This document shows, piece by piece, positions 33,777 through 42,341 of a stretch of DNA of 64,000 nt. Positions within the stretch are counted from its first letter, which is position 1; every line of letters begins with the position of its first letter. The position numbers and the translations under genes are program-made. The notes beneath the pieces were generated by a model that searched no databases, had not been told where the DNA came from, and worked only from the letters and a program-made list of their open reading frames with translations. Origin of the DNA: CAG-964 sp902789345 (lineage in GTDB: Bacteria; Bacillota; Clostridia; Oscillospirales; Acutalibacteraceae); NCBI GenBank assembly GCA_052117325.1, contig JBQKJJ010000003.1. One strand, 5' to 3'.

Positions 33777-34532
33777 ATGAAGTACGATGTATGTAATGCA
33801 AGGCTGATAAAAAGCAAAGAAATTGCAAAAGGCATTTTTGACTTTGTAATAGAATGTCCACAGCTGGCACAAAAGGCACAGGCAGGGCAGTTTGCCCACA
33901 TTGCCGTTCCGGGCAAAACACTGCGCAGACCTATATCTATATGTGACGCAACCGACCAAACACTTAGAATAGTTTTCCAAATTAAAGGCGAGGGTACGCA
34001 GATACTTTCAGAAACTAAAGTTGGCGAAAGTATTGACATTTTGGCGCCTTTAGGCCACGGCTTTACCATTCCTAAGGGAAAGAAAATAGCCTTTGTAGGT
34101 GGCGGCATAGGCGTGCCTCCAATGCTGTACAGTGCAAAACGGGCTGATAACGCCGTAGCAATACTGGGCTTTAGAAATAAAGACGCCGTAATACTTGAGG
34201 AGGATTTTAAGTCTGTCTGTAGTAAGGTGTATGTAGCAACCGACGACGGTAGCTATGGTATTCACGGTTTTACAACCGACATTTTAAAGGATGTTATTGA
34301 TGAGGTAGATATGGTATGCTCCTGCGGCCCTACACCTATGCTTAAAGCGCTGGCAGCAATATGCAAAGAGCATAACACACCTTGTCAGGTTTCGCTTGAA
34401 GAAAGAATGGGCTGTGGCATAGGGGCTTGCTTAGTATGTGCCTGCAAAACACTTGATAAAGACGGCAATGTAGAGCACAGCCATGTATGTAAAAAAGGCC
34501 CTGTATATAATGCTGAGGAGGTTGTTTGGTAA
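33777..34532 (+). CDS. pyrK: Dihydroorotate dehydrogenase electron transfer subunit
   Basis: This 251-residue FAD and [2Fe-2S] protein passes electrons from dihydroorotate (via PyrD) to NAD+. The FAD motif RRPISICD and NAD-binding GGGIGVPPM are visible. The cluster Cys set lies in ERMGCGIGACLVCACKT and the later HVCKKGPVY. GGAGG lies before the ATG. It overlaps pyrD by one base (TAATG), so the subunits are made together. Having PyrK marks class 1B, the NAD-dependent form of anaerobic Firmicutes. Confidence 0.96.
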   Translation: MKYDVCNARLIKSKEIAKGIFDFVIECPQLAQKAQAGQFAHIAVPGKTLRRPISICDATDQTLRIVFQIKGEGTQILSETKVGESIDILAPLGHGFTIPKGKKIAFVGGGIGVPPMLYSAKRADNAVAILGFRNKDAVILEEDFKSVCSKVYVATDDGSYGIHGFTTDILKDVIDEVDMVCSCGPTPMLKALAAICKEHNTPCQVSLEERMGCGIGACLVCACKTLDKDGNVEHSHVCKKGPVYNAEEVVW

Positions 34533-35443
34533 TGGCAGATTTAAAGGTAAAGGTAGCAGGCGTAGAGTTTAATAACCCGCTTATAGCCGCTTCGGGTACA
34601 TTTGGCTTTGGCAGAGAGTACAGTGAGTTTTACCCTTTGTCTACTCTTGGGGGCATTTCCTGCAAGGGCATAACACTGCAGGCTCGTCCGGGCAACCCTG
34701 CCCCACGAATTGCAGAAACACCGTCGGGAATACTTAATGCAGTAGGACTTCAAAACCCGGGCGTTGACCATTTTGTTAAAGAAGACCTGCCGTGGCTAAA
34801 GGAGCAAAACACCGTTATTATAGCCAATATAGCCGGCAACAGCTACGACGACTACTGCAAAATGGCTGAAAAGCTTTCTGATACGGCAGTAGATATGATA
34901 GAGCTTAATATCTCCTGCCCTAATGTTAAAAGCGGCGGTGTGCAGTTTGGCACCTCCTGTGAAAGCGTAGGAGCTATTACAAAGGCTGTAAGGAAATACT
35001 GCAAAAAGCCGTTGATTATTAAGCTGTCGCCAAATGTAACGGACATTGTGTCTATTGCACAAGCTGCCGAGGCAGAGGGTGCCGACGCTATTTCAATGAT
35101 AAACACCCTTACAGGTATGCGTATAGATATTAACACAGGCAGACCTATAATAAGGAACAACACCGGCGGACTTTCGGGCCCGGCTGTATTCCCTGTAGCT
35201 GTAAGAATGGTTTACCAGGTGGCACAGGCTGTAAGCATACCTATTATCGGTATGGGCGGCATATCCACTTGGCAGGACGCCGCAGAAATGCTTATTGCCG
35301 GTGCTACAGCACTGCAAATAGGTACAATATTGTTTAAAGACCCATATGCACCTGTAAAAATCAACAAGGGGCTAAACGAGTTTTTGGACAGCAAGGGAAT
35401 GAAGTCAGTAACCGAGCTTACAAAAACCATAAAGCCTTGGTGA
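34532..35443 (+). CDS. pyrD: Dihydroorotate dehydrogenase B catalytic subunit
   Basis: This 303-residue FMN TIM-barrel enzyme oxidises dihydroorotate to orotate in pyrimidine synthesis. Hallmarks are NPLIAASGTFGFG, GNPAPRI, NISCPNVKSGG with the class 1B catalytic Cys, and the FMN-phosphate motif IPIIGMGGI. The start overlaps the pyrK stop. ruvX follows 7 bp later. Other pyr genes are absent from the window. Confidence 0.97.
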   Translation: MADLKVKVAGVEFNNPLIAASGTFGFGREYSEFYPLSTLGGISCKGITLQARPGNPAPRIAETPSGILNAVGLQNPGVDHFVKEDLPWLKEQNTVIIANIAGNSYDDYCKMAEKLSDTAVDMIELNISCPNVKSGGVQFGTSCESVGAITKAVRKYCKKPLIIKLSPNVTDIVSIAQAAEAEGADAISMINTLTGMRIDINTGRPIIRNNTGGLSGPAVFPVAVRMVYQVAQAVSIPIIGMGGISTWQDAAEMLIAGATALQIGTILFKDPYAPVKINKGLNEFLDSKGMKSVTELTKTIKPW

Positions 35444-35450
35444 CAGAGCT

Positions 35451-35873
35451 ATGGTAATATTGGCAGTAGATTTAGGCAAGGCAAGAACAGGCGTTGCAAT
35501 ATGCGACAAGGGCGAAATGCTTGCCTCACCTATAGGAACAATTATGGACAGAAGCCTTGAGCGTGTAGCCGACAAAATTGCGGAATATGCAGTACAGCGA
35601 AAAGCCGAAAAACTTGTTGTAGGTTTACCGAAAAATATGGACGGTACAGAGGGCGAAAGTGCACAGAACGCAAGAGCCTTTGCACAGCTGTTAAGCGAAA
35701 AATGCGGTTTGCCTGTAGATATGCAGGACGAAAGAGGAACCACCATAACAGCACACAGCTTTTTAAATGCAACCGATACCCGTGGTAAAAAGAGAAAGCA
35801 GGCAGTAGACACTCTGTCGGCAACTATAATTTTAGAGGACTACCTGAACAAGCGGAAAAATCAAAGAGTATAA
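35451..35873 (+). CDS. ruvX: Holliday-junction resolvase-like / 16S pre-rRNA processing nuclease RuvX (YqgF)
   Basis: This 140-residue RNase H-fold protein has the family motifs VDLGKARTGVAICD at the N-terminus, VGLPKNMDGTEG and DERGTT. In E. coli the homologue matures the 16S rRNA 5' end. It is co-transcribed with pyrKD, which is not the usual alaS-linked context. A strong terminator follows. Confidence 0.94.
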   Translation: MVILAVDLGKARTGVAICDKGEMLASPIGTIMDRSLERVADKIAEYAVQRKAEKLVVGLPKNMDGTEGESAQNARAFAQLLSEKCGLPVDMQDERGTTITAHSFLNATDTRGKKRKQAVDTLSATIILEDYLNKRKNQRV

Positions 35874-35901
35874 TAATATAAAGCATAATTAAGCATAACA
35901 C

Positions 35902-35950
35902 AAGGGGCGTTGTACCTGTTGCTTGCAAAGCAGCTTGGTACAACGCCCTT
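35902..35950 (+). terminator. Terminator after ruvX
   Basis: A 15-bp stem (AAGGGGCGTTGTACC / GGTACAACGCCCTT) ends in TTTTTCT. Confidence 0.88.
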
Positions 35951-36112
35951 TTTCTAAAATTTTTAACTGTGCGTTTTTTTAACCCTGTTGAAATATTTAA
36001 TTATTAAATACATTTGCCGCTTTAGGGTGTAGCGGTAATTTTCAAATATATTTGATTCTTTAGGTATTACCCCTGTTATCAATATATTAAATCAGCTCTT
36101 TTGTGTTTGCTT

Positions 36113-36742
36113 TCAGCTGTTTACTATAACAAGCACACCGCCGCTGTGGACTTGAACAGTGGAGCCTTCTTCTGTGGCAATATTGCTTGTGCCTATTGGG
36201 AAAAAGGACTCCATTTTCAGCCTGTCCGCCCTGTACTTAAAGCCTATTAGTGTTACCTCTGCATTTGCACAGCCGTAAGGCAGTACAGAAACCGTTTTGC
36301 CCTTGCAGTGTATTGTAAGACTGCCTTCGGTGTAGTACACAGCAGAGTGCCGGTCTTTTATAACTCCGCTACAGCCCTTTCTGTATACATACTGCAGTAA
36401 TGCAAAATTAGCATACATATGGTCTATTCTGCAGCCTGTAGCACCTAAAAGCAGTAAATCCTTATACCCCTGCCTTACAGCGTATTTGGCACAGAAAAAG
36501 CTGTCGGTGTCGTCCTTTTCAACAGGCAGAGCAATTACATTGCCGCCTGTGGGCACCGTCAGCCTTGAGGAGTCAAAGTCCCCTGCAATAAGGCTTGGGG
36601 TTATGCCAACCTCTTTGGCTATGTCGCAGCCGCCGTCGGCACATATAACAAAATCATCCTCTTGTATTTCATTTTTAATAAAGTCCCCCTGATAATATGG
36701 GGACGCACATATTATAACGCACCTTTTTACTTTTTCTGCCAT
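36113..36742 (-). CDS. thiN: Thiamine pyrophosphokinase
   Basis: This 209-residue enzyme converts thiamine to thiamine diphosphate with ATP. The motifs CADGGCDIAKEVGITPSLIAGDFDS and DDTDSFFCAKYAV are typical, as is the C-terminal beta domain with GTSN near residue 187. It overlaps rsgA by 16 bp, the rsgA(-rpe)-thiN order common in Firmicutes. No TPP riboswitch was seen. Confidence 0.95.
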   Translation of the reverse strand: MAEKVKRCVIICASPYYQGDFIKNEIQEDDFVICADGGCDIAKEVGITPSLIAGDFDSSRLTVPTGGNVIALPVEKDDTDSFFCAKYAVRQGYKDLLLLGATGCRIDHMYANFALLQYVYRKGCSGVIKDRHSAVYYTEGSLTIHCKGKTVSVLPYGCANAEVTLIGFKYRADRLKMESFFPIGTSNIATEEGSTVQVHSGGVLVIVNS

Positions 36743-37605
36743 TCCTTTATATCCTTTACCTCGTTATACATTTCAACATAGCTGTTGTGCCTTGACTTGC
36801 TTATTTTACCCTGCTTTACTGCCTCCAGTATTGCACAGCCCTTTTCGCATATATGTGCGCATGAGGTAAATTGACACTCGCCTAAATACTCCTCAAACTC
36901 CGGAAAACACTGTGCAATGTGGTCCTTGTTAATAATCTCGTACCTTTCAAGGTCAACAGTGGAAAAGCCCGGAGTATCCGCAACATAGCCTCCGTCGGTT
37001 TTATAAAGCTCTACACTTCGTGTTGTGTGGCGGCCTCTGCCCAGTTTTTTGCTTATATCCCCTGTTTCAATATTAAGCTGTGGGAAAATATAATTAAGCA
37101 GTGACGATTTTCCTACGCCTGAATTGCCTGTAAACGCCACAATATTGCCGTTAAGCAGTTTTTTTACCTGCTCTGCCCCCTCACCTGTTTTTGATGAAAA
37201 AGCTATGGTTTGTATTTTGGAATTTTCATAAAGCTTTTGGTATTCATGGGCAGGTGCTAAATCGGTTTTTGAAAAAACTATAACAGGCTCTATTTCTTTA
37301 TTAACAGCTGTAGCAGTCATTTTGTCAATAATAAAAGGGTTAGGCGCAGGCTGACACACCGAGGAAACTATAACAAGCTTGTCTATATTTGCAATAGCCG
37401 GGCGCACTATTTTGTTTTTGCGTGGAAATATACTTTCAATAGCGGCGTAGCCCTCTTGAGGAACGCTTACCTCTACATAGTCGCCTACTACAGGGGACAA
37501 ACCCTTTTTGCGGAAAGAACCACGGGCCTTGCACTCCAGTATTTCTCCGTCAGCCTCAACATAATAAAATCCGCCTATCAGCTTTACTATAAGTCCCTTT
37601 GCCAT
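36727..37605 (-). CDS. rsgA: Ribosome small subunit GTPase RsgA
   Basis: This 292-residue circularly permuted GTPase checks 30S maturation. An N-terminal OB fold (GLIVKLIGGFYYVEADGEILECKARG) leads to the permuted G domain (G4 SKTD, then G1 GNSGVGKSSLLN, G3 DTPG). The Zn domain follows (CQFTSCAHICEKGCAI). The ATG with GGTGG eight bases upstream is chosen over an upstream GTG. It is first of a two-gene operon with thiN. Confidence 0.97.
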   Translation of the reverse strand: MAKGLIVKLIGGFYYVEADGEILECKARGSFRKKGLSPVVGDYVEVSVPQEGYAAIESIFPRKNKIVRPAIANIDKLVIVSSVCQPAPNPFIIDKMTATAVNKEIEPVIVFSKTDLAPAHEYQKLYENSKIQTIAFSSKTGEGAEQVKKLLNGNIVAFTGNSGVGKSSLLNYIFPQLNIETGDISKKLGRGRHTTRSVELYKTDGGYVADTPGFSTVDLERYEIINKDHIAQCFPEFEEYLGECQFTSCAHICEKGCAILEAVKQGKISKSRHNSYVEMYNEVKDIKEWQKK

Positions 37606-37702
37606 TGCATTTACCACCTTTTATATAATGGTAATATTTTAACACATAATACTTAAAATTACAAAGAAAGTTTATATATGCAAGTATGGGCTAATCTTTT
37701 GT

Positions 37703-37731
37703 TTTACAAATCATCATACATAGGTTATAAT
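37703..37731 (+). promoter_or_regulatory. Promoter of the phosphohexomutase gene
   Basis: TTTACA, 17 bp, TATAAT lies about 35 bp before the start codon. Confidence 0.65.
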
Positions 37732-37766
37732 TAAGCTATATTAATTTTGAAAGGATTGCTTTATAT

Positions 37767-39269
37767 ATGGATAAATTTTGGAGTCAATTCAAAAGCGGAA
37801 CAGACATACGGGGAGTTGCCTCTGAGGGTGTAGAGGGACAAAGCGTAAACCTTACCAATGAGGTTATAACCGACATTACAAAGGGATTTGTAAAATGGCT
37901 GTGTGACAAAACAGGCAAAAGCAGTACAGAGCTTACTGTAGCGGTAGGCCGTGACAGCCGTATTTCAGGCCCACGCATTATGGAGCAGGTTGAAAAGGCT
38001 CTGATGGCAGGCGGCGTGCAGGTGCTTAACTGCGGTTTGGCCTCAACACCGTCTATGTTTATGACAACCGTTGACCTGAAGTGTGACGGTGCGGTACAAA
38101 TAACAGCCAGCCACCACCCTTTTAACCGCAACGGCTTAAAGTTTTTTACAGTTGACGGCGGACTGGAGTCAGAGGATATTACGGCTTTGCTTGAAAATGC
38201 AGAGAATAAAAACTTTGTTGATAACTGCAACGGCGGTACAACAAAGACAGTAGACTATATGTCACAATACTGCAAGCATTTAAGAGATATGATATGCAAG
38301 GGCGTAAACAGCAAAAACTACCACAAGCCTCTTGAGGGCTTTAAAATAGTTGTAGACGCCGGCAACGGCGCAGGGGGCTTTTATGCTGACAAGGTGCTTG
38401 CTCCTCTTGGCGCAGACACAACAGGAAGTCAGTTCCTAGAGCCGGACGGTATGTTCCCTAACCATGTGCCAAACCCAGAGGACGCAGTGGCTATGAGCTT
38501 TATCAGCAAGGCTGTGCTTGACAACAAGGCAGATTTAGGCGTAATATTCGACACCGATGTTGACCGTGGCGGTGCAGTAGACAGCACAGGAAACGAAATT
38601 AACCGCAACCGTTTGGTAGCAGTAGCCGCCGCCATTGCATTAGAAAACGCAAAGGGTGGCACAATAGTTACAGACTCTACAACCTCGGCAGGACTTAAAA
38701 CCTTTATTGAGGAGGATTTACAGGGCAAGCACCATCGCTTTAAAAGAGGCTACAAGAATGTTATTAACGAAGCAATTCGTTTAAACAAAGAGGGTATAGA
38801 CTGTCCTCTTGCAATAGAAACCTCCGGACACGCCGCTATGAGGGAAAATTATTTCCTTGATGACGGTGCGTACCTATGCACAAAGATAATTATAAAAATG
38901 GCTCAACTTCGCAGTCAGGGCAAGGATATATCCAGCCTAACGGCTAATTTAAAAGAGCCTGTAGAAAGCCGTGAAATTCGCTTTAAGATTACCGACAGCG
39001 ACTTTAGGGCAACAGGCAACAGAATAATTAAAGAGCTAGAGGAATATGCCAAAACACAGCCGGGCTGGCTTTTGGCAGACGACAGCCGTGAGGGTGTGCG
39101 TGTATCCTTTGGAGAAAATGACGGTGACGGCTGGTTCCTGCTAAGACTAAGCGTACACGACCCTATTATGCCGCTGAATGTAGAAAGCAACAAGTCAGGC
39201 GGTATTGACATTATTTTAGACAAGCTTATGGCTTTTCTTAGAAACTGCTCCGGTTTAGAGGTAAAATAA
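37767..39269 (+). CDS. Phosphomannomutase/phosphoglucomutase
   Basis: This 500-residue alpha-D-phosphohexomutase interconverts hexose 1- and 6-phosphates, feeding glycogen and cell-wall sugar synthesis. The phosphoserine loop reads TASHHPFNRNG (usual TASHNP), the metal loop FDTDVDRGG, the sugar loop ETSGHAAM and the C-terminal domain SREGVRVSFGEN. Length is normal. It is followed 28 bp later by a Dabb-domain gene. Substrate (Man or Glc) cannot be told from sequence alone. Confidence 0.93.
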   Translation: MDKFWSQFKSGTDIRGVASEGVEGQSVNLTNEVITDITKGFVKWLCDKTGKSSTELTVAVGRDSRISGPRIMEQVEKALMAGGVQVLNCGLASTPSMFMTTVDLKCDGAVQITASHHPFNRNGLKFFTVDGGLESEDITALLENAENKNFVDNCNGGTTKTVDYMSQYCKHLRDMICKGVNSKNYHKPLEGFKIVVDAGNGAGGFYADKVLAPLGADTTGSQFLEPDGMFPNHVPNPEDAVAMSFISKAVLDNKADLGVIFDTDVDRGGAVDSTGNEINRNRLVAVAAAIALENAKGGTIVTDSTTSAGLKTFIEEDLQGKHHRFKRGYKNVINEAIRLNKEGIDCPLAIETSGHAAMRENYFLDDGAYLCTKIIIKMAQLRSQGKDISSLTANLKEPVESREIRFKITDSDFRATGNRIIKELEEYAKTQPGWLLADDSREGVRVSFGENDGDGWFLLRLSVHDPIMPLNVESNKSGGIDIILDKLMAFLRNCSGLEVK

Positions 39270-39297
39270 TTTATTAAAACAAAAGGTGGAATATCAA

Positions 39298-39588
39298 ATG
39301 ATTAAACACACAGTATGCTTTAAGCTAAAGGACAACAGCGAAGAAATGATAAACAAAACAGTAGATATACTAAAGTCAATGGACGGCAATGTACCTATGC
39401 TAAAGGGCATTGAGGTAGGCAAGGATTTTCTTGGTTCGCCACGCTCTTATGACATTATATTGACTGTAACACTGGAAAACTCACAAAAGCTGGACGAATA
39501 CCAGCAGGACAGCTACCACTGCAATGTGGTTAAAAAGCATATGCACAGTGTAATTGAAGCAAGCGTAGCTGTAGACTATGAAATTTAA
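39298..39588 (+). CDS. Dabb (stress-responsive alpha/beta barrel) domain protein
   Basis: This 96-residue protein has the ferredoxin-like Dabb fold with the typical start MIKHTVCFKLKD and the central His-containing tail (YHCNVVKKHMHSVIEASVAVDYEI). Family roles range from stress proteins to cyclases; none can be assigned here. The ATG is chosen over an upstream GTG in the SD. Probably co-transcribed with the mutase. Confidence 0.85.
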   Translation: MIKHTVCFKLKDNSEEMINKTVDILKSMDGNVPMLKGIEVGKDFLGSPRSYDIILTVTLENSQKLDEYQQDSYHCNVVKKHMHSVIEASVAVDYEI

Positions 39589-39660
39589 TAAAAACAAAGC
39601 TTAAATTTTAGGCACAAAAACAAATAATTATTTGCAATAATACACTGCAAACAACAGCAA

Positions 39661-39688
39661 AGGGAGCTGACTTTTCGGTCAACTCCCT
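39661..39688 (+). terminator. Terminator after the Dabb gene
   Basis: AGGGAGCTGAC pairs with GTCAACTCCCT across a TTTTCG loop and is followed by TATTTTT. Confidence 0.85.
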
Positions 39689-39735
39689 TATTTTTAGCGG
39701 TAAATGAAATTAATTAAACAATTTAAAAGGCACAA

Positions 39736-41466
39736 CTATTCCACAAGCGGCGGAACATAATTTTCTATTGCCTCTCTAAGCTTTGGGTGATGTATAATAA
39801 AGTGTATTGCAGGGGATTTTCCCTTTGAAACCATTACCCACTCCCCTTGGTGAATAATAATCTGCAAATTTATAAAGTTTATGTCATTAATCTTCTTTAT
39901 TTTGTAGTTTTTATGTACTTTTGCAAACTCCTCTGTTTGTCTTAAATGCTCTGAATACTCGCTGTAGCTGTACATAATATCGTCATTATAGAACGCTCCC
40001 GACAGGCTCATAGCCACAGGGCGGCGGTTAAACTCCTCTTGGGTAATGTACGGTATTTCTTCCTCTATGGTGTTTTTAGCAAGTATTTTTTCTGCGATTG
40101 ACCTTTGGGTTTTTGCAAAATTTAAAATTTTTGTTATTTTGTCACGGGACAGAGAGCGGCTTTCCAAAAGCTTTTTTAAATATTCCGGCTCTATGGTGTA
40201 CAAAGGCGGTGAAGATAGTATACTTCGTCTTTTTCCATCGATGGCGGCATCCGAAAGCATAAAGGCATTAAGAGAAACCGCCCTTTCTTCGCCGTAAATA
40301 TCCATAAGGGGCTTTGCACAGCTTAGCATTTGCTTGGCCCTTTTACTGTAATACACAACTTCTTCCCTGTTTTTGGTAAGGTAGTATTTTCCGCTGTTAT
40401 GGTAACCTGTTATAGCCTCGCCTGTAAGAGCCGCCGCTCCCGAAACCTTTAGCAAATGCATAAACACATTGTTCTGCACACCCTTTAGATAGTAGGGCGA
40501 TATTTGACCTGTCATATACATTGGTATGTAGCTTTCCAGCCCCAACATCATCTCGGAAAACGGTCTGTCTACATTGTGAATCATATTCAGGTGAAGCCCT
40601 TTTTTAAGCATTACAGCCATACCAAACATCCATTTTTTAGGAAAATCCTTATCCTTTGCCATTTCGTCCATAGGCATATCACTGTACATTGTTACAGGCT
40701 CTCTGGATTTTGAAAGGACTGTGGCTTTCAGAAAATCCAGCTCACTGTCCATCATTTCCTTTAGTCCAAAATAGCTTTTAGATGTTGGCAGCTGAAAAGG
40801 AACAGTAGGAACTTTAAGCTTATCAAAGTGAATGGTGTTGATATACTCATTTAGGTCAAATTCGTTAAGCTTGGAAAAAAACTCCGAAATTCTTTCGCTG
40901 TCGTTGCTTTTTCCCTCAACAAGCCAACCTCTTATTTTGCCGCTGCAAATACTTTGCACAGACAGCTCTTGCGCTGTACAGCCCAGCAGTTCCGCCAATA
41001 TTTTTCTGTCTTTCTCACTGTTATACTCTGTTGCCACAAACTCCGCAACACCGGCGGCAAACTTTAGCGGCTCTGACGGCTGACGCTGACCGTTTCTAAT
41101 GCGGAACACCGACGATGTGTCGTAGTTTATACTTTTGCACAGCCTGGTAACATTAATATTCAGCACAGAAATAAGTATGTTCAGGTTGTTGCGCAGTTGT
41201 TGTTTGTTGGTGGCTATAATGTCGGGACAGCTTACAAAGCTTTCCATAACACTGCCTGCGGTAATAGAATCTATTTCCCGTTTGCCTGCCAACTCTGCAA
41301 TACCATTGCACAGCTGTTCCAGACCTTTTGAATTTATTTCAGGCACACGCTCGCCGCAGCGGTAGCGGCTAAGTGACGAAGCGGACAGCCCGGAGCTTTC
41401 TGCAAGCTCCTGTGCGGTACAGCCCAGCTGACTTATATAGTTATTTAGCACTTCCTTAAAATACAT
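39736..41466 (-). CDS. Large orphan protein with two helix-turn-helix domains
   Basis: The 576-residue protein has an N-terminal XRE-like HTH (LGCTAQELAESSGLSASSLSRYRCGERVP) and a second similar one near residues 90-135 (LNINVTRLCKSINYDTSSVFRIRNGQRQP). A long C-terminal region of about 400 residues has no recognised domain (SYFGLKEMMDSELDFLKATVLSKS...). It may sense a ligand or bind a partner. There is no signal peptide or clear membrane span. The ATG is six bases after GGAGG; an in-frame GTG overlaps the SD. It is monocistronic, next to a tRNA pair. Function unknown; regulatory role inferred from the HTH domains. Confidence 0.8.
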   Translation of the reverse strand: MYFKEVLNNYISQLGCTAQELAESSGLSASSLSRYRCGERVPEINSKGLEQLCNGIAELAGKREIDSITAGSVMESFVSCPDIIATNKQQLRNNLNILISVLNINVTRLCKSINYDTSSVFRIRNGQRQPSEPLKFAAGVAEFVATEYNSEKDRKILAELLGCTAQELSVQSICSGKIRGWLVEGKSNDSERISEFFSKLNEFDLNEYINTIHFDKLKVPTVPFQLPTSKSYFGLKEMMDSELDFLKATVLSKSREPVTMYSDMPMDEMAKDKDFPKKWMFGMAVMLKKGLHLNMIHNVDRPFSEMMLGLESYIPMYMTGQISPYYLKGVQNNVFMHLLKVSGAAALTGEAITGYHNSGKYYLTKNREEVVYYSKRAKQMLSCAKPLMDIYGEERAVSLNAFMLSDAAIDGKRRSILSSPPLYTIEPEYLKKLLESRSLSRDKITKILNFAKTQRSIAEKILAKNTIEEEIPYITQEEFNRRPVAMSLSGAFYNDDIMYSYSEYSEHLRQTEEFAKVHKNYKIKKINDINFINLQIIIHQGEWVMVSKGKSPAIHFIIHHPKLREAIENYVPPLVE

Positions 41467-41762
41467 ATGCACCCTCCAACAAGGATTTTTAGTTTAACCT
41501 CATTTACACCACGGTAACCTGTTAAACAATTTTCAGCATAAATTCAACCCTAATAATTTTATCTAAATATGCCATAAAATTTTCTTTTTTTTAATAATTT
41601 TTACTATCGTGTACATTATAAAATTATACACAAAACCGGAACAAAAGCAACTGTTTTGCCGCATACCACACAACAGTTTGTGCCTATAAGTGACCTGTAG
41701 GTGTGCTTTCGCCGTACAAAACTTAAAATACAATAATAAAAATAAAAATTTTTAAAAAGTTG
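41467..41762. other. Intergenic region before the tRNA pair
   Basis: About 300 bp of A/T-rich sequence with no ORF, hairpin or repeat that I can support. It separates the leftward HTH gene from the rightward tRNA genes. Confidence 0.6.
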
Positions 41763-41791
41763 TTGACAAAGCAATTAATATGTGGTATATT
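41763..41791 (+). promoter_or_regulatory. Promoter of the tRNA-Thr/tRNA-Tyr transcript
   Basis: TTGACA, 17 bp, TATATT lies 24 bp before tRNA-Thr, a near-consensus promoter. Confidence 0.82.
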
Positions 41792-41815
41792 AATTGAGCG
41801 TTAAGTGATTAACTC

Positions 41816-41891
41816 GCTGGTGTAGCTCAGTTGGTAGAGCAGCTGATTTGTAATCAGCAGGTCGGGGGTTCAAGTCCGTCCACCAGCTCCA
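41816..41891 (+). tRNA. tRNA-Thr (anticodon TGT)
   Basis: A complete 76-nt cloverleaf with acceptor GCTGGTG/CACCAGC, D-arm GCTC...GAGC, anticodon stem GCTGA/TCAGC and loop TTTGTAA is visible. CCA is encoded. The T-stem (GGGGG/CCGTC) contains a central G-G mismatch and a G-T pair, and the discriminator base is T. Both are odd and are discussed as a finding. Confidence 0.93.
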
Positions 41892-41930
41892 AAGGCTACT
41901 AAGTTATTTAGTAGCCTTTCAACTTAATAA

Positions 41931-42015
41931 GGGAGATTTCCCGAGTGGCCAAAGGGGACAGACTGTAAATCTGCTGGCTAAGCCTTCGGTGGTTCGAATC
42001 CACCATCTCCCACCA
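41931..42015 (+). tRNA. tRNA-Tyr (anticodon GTA)
   Basis: An 85-nt class II tRNA with acceptor GGGAGAT/ATCTCCC, anticodon loop CTGTAAA, a long variable arm (GGC-TAA-GCC) and T-arm GGTGG-TTCGAAT-CCACC is visible, with encoded CCA. It lies 39 bp after tRNA-Thr; a small hairpin (AAAGGCTACT / AGTAGCCTTT) in the spacer may guide processing. Confidence 0.95.
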
Positions 42016-42016
42016 G

Positions 42017-42050
42017 AAAAAGACGATTGTTTTTACAATCGTCTTTTTCT
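42017..42050 (+). terminator. Terminator of the tRNA transcript
   Basis: AAAAAGACGATTGT pairs with ACAATCGTCTTTTT directly after tRNA-Tyr. Confidence 0.88.
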
Positions 42051-42200
42051 TTTGCATTTTTAATTATTAACATAAAGCCTCTTTGCTCAATTAAACATAC
42101 TATTACTCTTCATAAACTCCATAAGATTCACATGCTTTATTCCGTTTCTGTTTTGCAAAATATAATCTGTTGTAATAACCAATACATTCAAAAAACTCAA

Positions 42201-42247
42201 GTTATGGGGGTTACTTTTTAATTTTTTTCAAAATATACCCCCATAAC
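42201..42247. repeat. Isolated 11-bp inverted repeat with A/T-rich loop
   Basis: GTTATGGGGGT and ACCCCCATAAC are perfect complements 25 bp apart in an otherwise empty 300-bp region between tRNA-Tyr and the ankyrin gene. Neither side has a clean T-run, so it is not an ordinary terminator. Confidence 0.7.
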
Positions 42248-42341
42248 TGCCAATTTTAATGTAAATTCAGGTTGTCTTTTCTATTAATTGAACAGCTTTT
42301 TAATACAGTTCTTAATACAGTTTTTCTAAGCTGTTATTTAT

